NCBI GenBank assembly: GCA_027922465.2
Contig: BQMF02000281.1
Location: forward strand, 1 to 64,000
DNA: 64,000 nt
Reading direction: 5' to 3'
From: Turritopsis dohrnii
Taxonomy: Eukaryota > Cnidaria > Hydrozoa > Anthoathecata > Oceaniidae
Positions within the stretch are counted from its first letter, which is position 1; each line of letters begins with the position of its first letter. The notes beneath the pieces were generated by a model. It did no database searches. It saw nothing but the letters and a program-made list of their open reading frames with translations, and was not told where the DNA came from. Shown here in pieces: positions 55,983 to 64,000 of the stretch. The translations under genes and the position numbers were made by a program.

Positions 55983-57557
55983 CTAATACATCCAAGAGAC
56001 TGGAATCCACTCTGAAGAATGCTCGAGTTGCTGTAAATGATTGACCAACTCTTCGACAGTATCTTCTATAGTATGATTGACAACTGTGTGATCAAACAAA
56101 TGTTTGTAACGGCTTTTCAAATCGTTTGATTCCTGAACTAACCGTTGTAAGCTTGCATCCTAAATGATGACAAAACATCTGATAAATTGCTGAGTCAGCA
56201 AATAGGTGAGTTAAGGTGTCAAGGCAACGCTTACCATCTTCGGGTCGCCACTATTTGGAAAACTTGCTGGCGAAGAAATGAATACGATATAGGGAGAAAA
56301 TTCCTTGCATCGAATCACCTTTAATGCCTAAAGTTGTGAAAATTTCAAAATTGCATCATGTTGCTAATTTATGTAAGATCCTTGTAGTACTGTTGCTTAA
56401 CTTTTTCAGAAAATTTACTAGTGTTGCTTATAAACGTGTTGCTTATAAAAACAAAACGTGTATCTGAAGTGAAGGTAGTTGGTAATCTTACCAAACATTT
56501 TCATCATGAGAAAACATACTCAGAAGAAATTTTACCGGTGTCTCGACATCTAAGACAGGCATTTTTCCAAGACCTATGATACTTCGAACTGTGGATAATT
56601 TTGTTCCATATAGCGCTCCTTCATGTTGGCCATACTCTAAGAACTGATGATTAGCGATGTCGGTTAGCATTTGCTCCTCAGACTGAAAATTCCAGTTGCT
56701 TCGATCTACCTCAGTTACTTTTGGTTGTCTCGATGTATCTAAATGAAAGAATAGTGATCTCATCCAGACCTATTCAGCCAAAGTGAAGAATGAAAACATA
56801 TGAGACATTCTGAATGAATCTGTATTTAGTCTATATTATGCTGAGTCAACAGAAAATACATACGAACAACAGGATAAGCATATTTTTCTGGGAATCTGGT
56901 GATGAGGGTGTTTTTGATATGTCGTCTTCCTACTCCATGAGCGCCTGTGAAAAAAAACAAGATCGTTACGCATGGCAAGTTATGATTTCTGTATCATCGT
57001 GTTTTCAGTATCATTGTATCATTGTGTATGAATTCAATGAATTCACATGGATGGCGCAAATGTCAGAACTCTAGTTGGTTGTGAAAAGGGACAGTGAAGG
57101 GCTAGGGCGTCAAGAAGCCAAAACTCTTTGACGCCCTGTGACGCAGTAGATCCTGCCTTTCTACGCCTGAAGATTTTAACTAAAGAATGTTTTTGAGCTT
57201 GAAAAACTGATCAAAATTATGTATCAGATCATGTTATGAAGATTTAGTGTTGCTGACGTCAGCATTGGATGACGTCACAGTCAGCAATATTCGATCAGAG
57301 CGTTGACGTTTACATTTAAAGTGACAGAAAAAAAAACAGAAAAAAAATGATTTCATTTCTAGCGCTTGTGACCTAGAATTTCAAAATTTCAAGGTGTTGC
57401 AAAAAGCAATAGAATTTCAAAATTTTGTGTTCTATGTTTCATCACCTTCAGCGAGCAATGACTACAAGATTCCTACCAATTAAAACTAACGTCTTCCTTT
57501 GAAAGGTTTTTTGAAAAGCCACCTCTTCATACGTCACCAGATCCAAACGATCAAATG
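55983..57557 (-). CDS. CASK: CASK guanylate kinase-like domain and C-terminus
   Basis: Exon 57477-57557 ([15 protein letters not shown] ... KTLVLI) leads into exon 56864-56944 ([20 protein letters not shown]), where the ATP loop is altered as in other CASK proteins. Exon 56536-56738 has [15 protein letters not shown] and [20 protein letters not shown], exon 56235-56327 has [20 protein letters not shown], and the last exon 55983-56159 has the closing helices and the stop. MAGUK guanylate kinase domains bind phosphopeptides or scaffold partners and do not phosphorylate GMP. Confidence 0.93.
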
Positions 57558-60500
57558 CTGAAAGAAAAAGGTTTCTTGTAAACCAACCTGAAGATGAGAA
57601 ATTCATAAAGAAAGAAAGAACAAAATACAGACCTGTATTGAATCGTGCTGAATAACTACTTGATCGAGATTTCAATTTCTTCTTTCTTGGAAAAACACAA
57701 GTTATATCTGAAAATAAAAGCAATGTTGAGCGAGATGACGTCACGTGTTGAAAGAAACGAGGACATCGATCAACCTCTCAGATGAATGTTTTCAATTTTT
57801 TGTTGAAAATACTACTTACTTTTGTCGTTTCGATATTTCTCAAGGATAGTGTTTGTCATCCGTCTAAAAAAACGTCGGCAATATAAGAAGGAGATCTTCA
57901 TAGGGAAACAAATGAGGAGGAGGGTGAGAAAACTTCACCTTTCTTGCAGTTCGGTTGAAGGAATCAAACCAGCATGCTGTTTTTCACCTTCTCTTCGAGC
58001 CTAAAGAAATGAAAACAACATTGACTTTTTTTTGCCTAACCATACGTCATACGTCGTATGTCATACGTCATACGTCGTACAGAAGAGAGAAAAGAAAAAT
58101 GAAAGACAAACCTGCCACCAATGATGATCTGCTTTTGAAACGATTTCCAGAACATCTCCACACTTGAACGAGATTCCTGCTTGTTGACATGGAATGATGT
58201 CATCAGCTCGAGGTTCATAATCAAAAAGACATCGGACATATAACTAAAGAAAACATACACACATCCCTGAACATTTTCTCCTCTTGGTTTCATTCGATAA
58301 TAAAGAAAAGAGTTTTATTCTTATCGAACCTTCTTTTCGTTGATTTCATCATTTCTCAAACTTGGAACAATTTTAAACGTCACTTCTCCAGACGCATCTC
58401 TCTTATAATACAAAAACTGAAGTGATGACATGATTTCATCGGAGAAAACACGAGAAAGGCTGTCAATTACTCACGTACCAGCAACTGCTGAAGATTCTCG
58501 ATAGATCGAGTGTTCGTTTTAACTCCGTTGATTTCTCTGATTTCATCGCCGATATGTAACGTTCCTAACATAAAAAAACATACTCCTTGAAACCAAGTGA
58601 TCTGGTGAAAAAACCATTTCCCGACAAAGTGGCAGCGGACACCAATGCGCCACCATCAATGGACCGCCATCAACGCACCGACATCAACGGACCGACATTA
58701 ATGAGCCGATATCAATGCACCGACATCAATGGATCGACATCAATGGACCGACATCAATGGACCGACACCAATGGACCGACATCAATGCACCGACATCAAC
58801 GGACCGACATTAATGGGCCGACATCAATGCACCGACATCAACGGACCGACATTAATGGGCCGACATCAATGCACCGACATCAATGGACCGACATCAATGG
58901 ACTGACACCAATGAACAGTTAATGTTCAACGAAGTTAAAATTCGAATCATACGAGAAATCCATGCACAATCTTACCTTGCCTGTGCATCATTCCACCATG
59001 GATGATCCTTGCTACTACGCAATGCTTGTTCTCATCCAACTTCAGCGTTATTCCCTAGAGAAAAAATTCTAATGAAATCATGCCGATAGCAGATTGAAAT
59101 TTGTATCTTATCGGGGATAATTTTGTCAAGGAAAATATTTCGTCGCTAATTACACACAAAAAACATTGTTCAGAGCGAGGCTATGTGGTTGAAGTTCACA
59201 ACGGATAAATAGTTTGCTACTGAACAATCGAGTACCATCGGGTATCATCGAGTGGCAGCGTTTTCCTTCGAGCTAAATAACAGACGTTTGGAAGTAACAA
59301 CACAATATTCTACATACCATGGCCTCATTACTGTTCTTCGTAAACTGTACAAGTCGCACACGCAATCCTTCCGGTAAGTGTGTGTTGTAGTTAGCGAAGA
59401 TATCATTCTTGCCTTGCAATTCTTTAATGATTTCATCGTAACTTTTAAGTACGGCCTATACACAACACAACTGTAACACTGCATGAAATATCACAACACA
59501 ACAACACTGCATGAAATATCACAACACAACTGTAACACTGCATGAAATATCACAACACAACAACACTGCATGAAATATCACAACACAACTTTTGGATGCA
59601 AATACATAATGTTTTTACAGTGAGGTGAGGTTCTTCCAACAAGTTTTTCAATTCCGTGCATTGTTGATCTAGGGTTTGTTCGGAGTTCAGCAACATATTC
59701 ACCTGAAAGAAAGAGCAGTAACCATAGATACCATCATTCAGAATTATTGAATCACATTTCAAAGTCTTTCAGTACCACCATTGAGCACATTCACCGCCAT
59801 TGAGTCTCTCCTTAACCTCAGTGCAGATAGGAATGGTCTCGTTACATGAGAGCTTTGGTTTGATTGGCTGTTTTACTGAAATCTTGATAAAAATTCACCT
59901 TGCAAATATGATAACGAAGACATTTATGTTTTAACTAAGGAAGGTCCTTTGTGGTTGGATACTCAAACACATTTTTAAAAACAGTTACGAGTTCGGAGCA
60001 ACATATTTTACTGACCTCATAGAGAGCTTCTTCTGCACTAGCCTGGATGTTGTCCTTGTCCAGTTTCTGGATAGCATTTCTTGAAAGAGATTGGATCTAA
60101 AGATGATGACGTCATGCATGAACAGGCAAAAAAAAGTACTGTGTCTCAGTTAAAGAAGGACATTTTTTAGGGAGAAACTTTGATGTTCATGTGTTGTGTT
60201 TCGATTGAGTGGCAACTTTTCATCAGGAAGAAAATTGCAAGCAATCAACCATCATAAAACTACACATGAAAATTTTGAGTGTTTAAAATCTTATGATCAG
60301 TATTTTGTTGTTATAAGTGAAAAGATGTATCTAAAAATAATAATTCTTCCTGAAGGGTGACACGCGCAATAGAATATTAATGGTTTAGTCGTCAAATAAG
60401 TCAGATGTTTATGCGGTTACCTCGGTAAATCTTTCAACAGTAGCCATTACAAGAAGAGACGGTTTTCACATTTACAGTAACGATATAAACAAAAAAATGT

Positions 60501-63500
60501 CTTCTAAGGGTTTACTCAAGACAAAAACAACATGAAAATAAACCAGCCATGGAAAAAACATTCGAAGTACTTTGAAGAAAAAACATTAAACATCAAAAAA
60601 TATGAAGATTTTTGAAAGTGTATTAGCCGTTTCTATGATGACAAACCAACTGCCAAACAAAACAACAAAACTTAAAATACTTGAACTTGAAAACAACAAA
60701 GGTTCATTAAGACTCCGTTAAAAATATAATTTGTTCGTAACGTTTTTGAGTTGCTATCTTCGTTAATAACAGAGCTGTTGATGTCTGATGTTGATCTTCA
60801 TTCACAAGAAAAATATTGAAAAGAAAACAAAACTCTAAAAATTTAATTCAAAATATCAAAGATAGTGTTTATCTTTTAAGATGTTTATTTGTTTTGTCAA
60901 AATTATTTTTCAATAAAACGTTTTTAAAAAGCTCAAGAAGACATTTCTTTGTTTACGTTATTTTTCGATCCACCCTGACATGATGTAAGAAGAGCATACC
61001 TCCATCAACGAATGCAATTTTTTGTTTTTGAATAAATCCTGTAAAAAATGAATGTCTTGAGATGTTGCTCCTGTTATATGTTTGATGTCATCCAAAGCAT
61101 CAACGAGTTGAGTAACTGCATCTGTCAAAGATATTTAGTATGACATATTTCACGTTTTATGTAACACTAGATTCTTGATGAAAATTAACACCTACTAAAT
61201 TGTTATTTCGAAACGATCGTTTTACAAGTACGAGCAGAAAAAACAAACAATCTACAAACCTGCCCCATCTACTTGATCGTTGTTGTTGACATCCTAAATT
61301 TAACCAAATAGAAGATAAATAGGTCTGCGAGATTCTTTAATGTAGAAGCCATATTAATATGTTGATTATATATGTTGAACAAACAACAAATTTTTCTGTT
61401 AAGTTTACTTATCCATCTTCAGTGCTGTTAAAAAAGTTATGTTGAACATATATAATCAACGAGACTCCATTCTTCTTTCTAGTCATTACAAACTGTTAAA
61501 AACGATTCCATGTTTTTGACTTTCGATTTTCAAAGCCATCAACATAAAGAAAAAAACGTACCGCGATCGAGCTGAATGATGATGTTGACTAAAGAAGAGA
61601 AAAACGAAAACAACTTTCAACCACATAACATAGAACGCACGAGAGTGAGCACAGAAAACATCGAAATATTTCAAGGATGCTGTGTATTAGTAATCAACAC
61701 TTACCAGAAAGCCATTCATCTTACTTGTCAACACTCCTAGAACAATCAAGACATTGCTGTTGACTTTGGATACCAAAACAAAACAAAACAAACAAAAAAA
61801 AACAAAACAAAAGTTTTCTTCCATTACACCTTACCTGATGTCAATTTTCGACTTGCCATGGTAGCTAGTATGGCACCCTAAAACACAACCACCATATGTT
61901 ATGTTTTGGACTGACCAACAAAAGTCAAAACTACATTATTATGAAAGAAGGATTCCAAGTAGAACTCCTGTTGTTTACAAAGAGTTTCCATACTTTTAAC
62001 TTTCTTCTGGCGTTAAAGCGTTTAAGTTCATTAACAGATTCCTTCAGATGAGTTTTTTCAGCAAATTGATGTCGGTCCTGACAGAGAACAAGAGATTGAG
62101 AAATTTTCTGGAAACTACAAAACAATGCTAGAATTTCTAAACTAAATCACTAGCCAAACACTGTGTCAGCCTGGAAACTTTGCTTAATACAAAGTCACGA
62201 CAAGAGCATGCTTACCCTCAACCAAGGATGAAGTAACGCATCAGCAGCAGTTATTCTTTCAGCTGGTTCATACTCTAACATTCTTTGGACAAGTTCTTTG
62301 GCAGAACCTGATATACAATCCCATGTTTTCGAAGGCATCTAAACAAAAACCTAGAATTGCAAAATTCTTCTTTCAAAACCATAACAGCGATCATAACAGC
62401 AAATTAGAACGTAAAATTATCAAAAGTTTGAAACAGTTGGGTCAAAGAACTGATAAAGTAGACATGTTTTATTCTTTTATGTTTTCCAGCTGACATGATT
62501 GGTAGACAAGAAGGTTTGGAGCAAATTAGAAAGTAAGGTTGTCAGGTTTCCTTGGAATAGAAATGATTGAGTTTGATCTTACTGAAAAGGTTCCTTTGCT
62601 GATAACATCAAAAATCTCGTCTTCAATTCCATGAAATGGAAACGTACCACCGAGTAGAATGTACAGTGTCACTCCTAACAAGATTAAGAGAGTGCCGTAT
62701 AAAGCATAAGATAATCATTTTTTGTTGTGCAGATTGACTGCAATATAGTGTTTTATTGAGAATATCACTTAGAAAATGCCTCAGACAACTTTGATGTTCA
62801 TGTTGAGATGTTTATGTCGATTATTCAATATTGATAAAAGAAGCGTATTTATTACCAGCCCCCCATACATCAACAGGGAATCCATATGCTTTTCGATTGA
62901 CAACTTCAGGAGCCATGAAGTGTGGTGTACCTATGCGGCCACTTTGAATAAGTTGGCCTTCTGGCATTTCAACCGCAATCCCAAAATCACCAATTTTCAC
63001 TGGAGCAGAATCATCTTGAGAAGCCAACATCACATTATGTGGCTGAAACACACAAAACTCAAATGAACTTAAAGTACTATAAGTTTTCTAATGACATGAA
63101 ATCATAAGGTCAACACATACCTTCATATCTCGATGCAGGATGTTACATTGATGCATGTAAGCAAGCCCTTCTAACACTTGCCTCATATAATGACTATTAT
63201 AATGAAAAACTCATGTCATGAAGACAATACTTCTATGAATGGAACAGTTAAAGCTATAAAAGAGTCACCTAGCAACTGCTTCACTGTAAACAAACCCAGA
63301 TTTCACTTTGTTGACGATTTCATAACACAGGTCCAATCCGCTAAGTCTACAAATGAGAGAAATGAAAACGTAAAACAAATGACATAAACACACATTTCCA
63401 TCACGAATATCAACGCAAAACAAATGACATAAACACACATTTCCATCGTGAATATCAACACAAAACAAATGACATAAACACACATTCCCATCGTGAATAT

Positions 63501-63713
63501 CAAAAAATGGTTGTGAAATTTCCACATTCAAATTCAATTGATCTAAAACACCTGCAACCATGTCATTTTTATTATTGTTTACACAATGTCATCTTATACA
63601 GTATTCTCAGTATTGAAGGACGTGCAGACAGCAATAACAATCGAATACTTTAACTTACATTTCGGTAAGAACATATATTTGCCCAGCGACTTTGAAACTG
63701 TCATACACCTCCA
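55983..63713 (-). CDS. CASK: CASK, calcium/calmodulin-dependent serine protein kinase (MAGUK family), partial
   Basis: A scaffold kinase of cell junctions and synapses. Minus-strand exons, 5' to 3': 63659-63713, 63269-63346, 63121-63193, 62856-63042, 62583-62674, 62216-62338, 61994-62077, 61835-61877, 61705-61736, 61562-61588, 61260-61293, 61000-61121, 60016-60096, 59619-59702, 59318-59455, 58976-59054, 58479-58564, 58330-58416, 58112-58243, 57939-58000, 57820-57863, 57633-57707, 57477-57557, 56864-56944, 56536-56738, 56235-56327, 55983-56159. All 27 join in phase at GT-AG sites (one weak donor, GTTCGA after 58330) and follow the CASK domain order kinase, autoregulatory segment, L27, L27, PDZ, SH3, guanylate kinase. 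The last exon ends WIPVSWMY, like CASK from other animals. The first part of the kinase lies beyond position 64000. Exons were placed by eye; a transcript could shift small ones. Confidence 0.95.
57252..57278. promoter_or_regulatory. Paired TGACGTCA sites in a CASK intron
   Basis: CTGACGTCAGCATTGGATGACGTCAC contains two full CRE palindromes 18 bases apart within the intron between exons 56864-56944 and 57477-57557. This could be an intronic enhancer; no independent support exists. Confidence 0.35.
57633..58243 (-). CDS. CASK: CASK SH3 domain and hook region
   Basis: Exon 58112-58243 encodes [20 protein letters not shown] and [20 protein letters not shown], the SH3 core. Exon 57939-58000 finishes it ([11 protein letters not shown]). 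Exons 57820-57863 and 57633-57707 encode the basic hook ([30 protein letters not shown]). The acceptor at 57864 was chosen because it keeps the frame; an earlier AG gives a stop. The hook holds a run of lysines that in other MAGUKs binds protein 4.1. Confidence 0.88.
58330..59054 (-). CDS. CASK: CASK PDZ domain exons
   Basis: Exon 58976-59054 encodes [20 protein letters not shown] and GMMHRQG (the carboxylate-binding loop lies at the GI start). Exon 58479-58564 encodes [13 protein letters not shown] and the last helix ENLQQLL. Exon 58330-58416 ends the domain with [13 protein letters not shown] of CASK binds C-termini of neurexins and syndecans. The linker to SH3 is much shorter than in vertebrates. 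The donor after 58330 (GTTCGA) is weak. Confidence 0.9.
58637..58918. repeat. 14-base minisatellite (GACCGACATCAATG) in a CASK intron
   Basis: About 20 units of 14 bases with a 42-base higher-order pattern (alternating CACCGAC, GGACCGAC, GGGCCGAC forms). The repeat is open on the plus strand for 111 residues because 42 is a multiple of three. It lies between CASK exons 58479-58564 and 58976-59054 and is antisense to the gene, so the frame is not a gene. Confidence 0.9.
59318..61121 (-). CDS. CASK: CASK L27 domains and linker to PDZ
   Basis: Exon 61000-61121 encodes the first L27 helices ([13 protein letters not shown] ... [17 protein letters not shown]). Exons 60016-60096 and 59619-59702 encode the second ([34 protein letters not shown]). 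Exon 59318-59455 continues the helix ([12 protein letters not shown]) and enters the PDZ domain ([15 protein letters not shown]). L27 domains pair with L27 domains of partners such as LIN7 and SAP97. Intron 59456-59618 holds a tandem repeat. Confidence 0.88.
59456..59592. repeat. Tandem repeat ATGAAATATCACAACACAAC in a CASK intron
   Basis: About four units, alternating a longer form with TGTAACACTGC and a shorter form with AACACTGC, making a two-unit pattern repeated twice. Located directly beside CASK exon 59318-59455. Confidence 0.85.
61260..62077 (-). CDS. CASK: CASK autoregulatory segment and small linker exons
   Basis: Five exons: 61994-62077 ([16 protein letters not shown]), 61835-61877 ([14 protein letters not shown]), then three very short ones, 61705-61736 (32 bases), 61562-61588 (27 bases, STSSFSSIA) and 61260-61293 (34 bases, acidic [11 protein letters not shown]). 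The first two form the CaMKII-like calmodulin-binding, autoinhibitory helix. The 27-base exon is a multiple of three and could be skipped without shifting the frame. The 32- and 34-base exons are not, but each is matched by its neighbours' phases. Confidence 0.85.
62216..63713 (-). CDS. CASK: CASK kinase domain (most of it)
   Basis: Six exons. They run [36 protein letters not shown], then the catalytic loop [14 protein letters not shown] with both Asp and Asn. The metal-binding motif is KIGDFGIAV, the activation segment end is [11 protein letters not shown], and [22 protein letters not shown] close the C-lobe. The nucleotide-binding loop and the VAIK-type lysine lie upstream, outside the window. 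Vertebrate CASK has GFG in place of DFG and Cys in place of the catalytic-loop Asn, and works without magnesium. This protein keeps the ordinary residues, so a normal Mg-dependent kinase is predicted. Confidence 0.93.
63372..63505. repeat. 45-base tandem repeat in a CASK intron
   Basis: The unit AAAACAAATGACATAAACACACATTTCCATC...ATATCAAC is repeated about three times, with a period of 45 bases. The minus-strand reading stays open ([15 protein letters not shown] per unit) and runs into exon 63269-63346, but the splice acceptor at 63347 and the repeat's nature argue against it being coding. Confidence 0.85.
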
Positions 63714-64000
63714 CTAAATGAAGAAGACAATATTTGTCATCATTATGCAGCAAGACCTAATCTTTAGCCAACCATATCTAGTTGATACGCCTAGACATTC
63801 CATTAGCTATGCAATCTACTTTCTATACCCTACTCAACTTTATTACAACTACAGAAAGTCTATTATCACCACGGTAACGAAACTTCACAATATGATTACC
63901 TCAACTTGTGAGATAATTTTGCTAGAAGAAGATAGAAGACGGTAGAAGCATGTAACAATTGTTGACTGCTGCTTCTTGATCATGTACGCATATGACAGGG
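63714..64000. other. CASK intron at the window edge
   Basis: No further exon was recognised. The missing kinase N-lobe must be encoded to the right of the window. Confidence 0.5.

Noticed and set aside
57864..57895. Earlier acceptor (TATGAAG) for the CASK hook exon
   Set aside because: It does not keep the frame with the preceding exon and leads to a stop; the acceptor TTTTTTTAG before 57863 keeps it open.
58587..58922. 111-residue open frame as a gene
   Set aside because: It is the 14-base minisatellite read in one frame, antisense within a CASK intron.
63353..63561. Extension of a CASK exon through the 45-base repeat
   Set aside because: A proper acceptor stands at 63347 and the next exon joins in phase there; the upstream part is a tandem repeat.

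Overview
This window reads as nuclear DNA of an animal, most probably a cnidarian (perhaps a hydrozoan). It is AT-rich, its genes are split by GT-AG introns, and it holds animal genes: CASK, a caspase, EMC6, RPS25 and an immunoglobulin-domain gene. The rest is mostly a patchwork of transposons. The cnidarian call is an inference from gene structure and repeat types; no marker fixes the species.

Left part (1-6.5 kb): a dead Penelope-like retroelement (GIY-YIG type), with an inverted piece of itself at the window edge, lies against the 3' end of a minus-strand run of immunoglobulin-domain exons. Four of those exons were duplicated in tandem (period about 1.83 kb), and the last exon of the second copy carries a one-base deletion. 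Both ends of this gene fragment are missing.

Middle part (7-31 kb): many short inverted-repeat elements with readable target duplications (PIF/Harbinger type with TAA/TTA, TTAA type, TA type), and a Harbinger element keeping the start of its transposase. An intact single-exon caspase gene lies at 19.9 kb and a Tigger/pogo pseudogene at 22.3 kb. From 23.5 to 29.1 kb lies a complete-looking 5.6-kb DNA transposon with matching ends and a 6-bp target duplication. It carries an IS3-like DDE transposase on one strand and, facing it, a two-exon HECT E3-ligase-like gene. This transposon with a ubiquitin-ligase-like passenger is the best candidate for an unusual system here.

Right part (31-64 kb): a long gene-poor stretch contains a 20-bp CRE palindrome overlapping a TATA box. 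The intronless EMC6 gene follows at 37.5 kb. A TTAA-flanked element with remnants of a P2X7-type zinc domain is nested inside a larger inverted-repeat element (39-41.5 kb). A TA-flanked element (43-44.8 kb) has a PHD-like finger remnant and a 96-bp MITE made of telomere-like repeats inserted in its right end. A 5'-truncated LINE with an open reverse transcriptase frame lies at 46.5-48.5 kb, and RPS25 at 51.3-52.3 kb. From 56 kb to the right edge runs the minus-strand CASK gene. 27 coding exons were read; they encode most of a CaMK-like kinase domain, a calmodulin-type autoregulatory segment, two L27 domains, PDZ, SH3 and guanylate kinase. The kinase keeps the normal DFG and HRDxKxxN residues that vertebrate CASK has lost.

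The host genes look independent of one another; the mobile elements explain most of the remaining structure.
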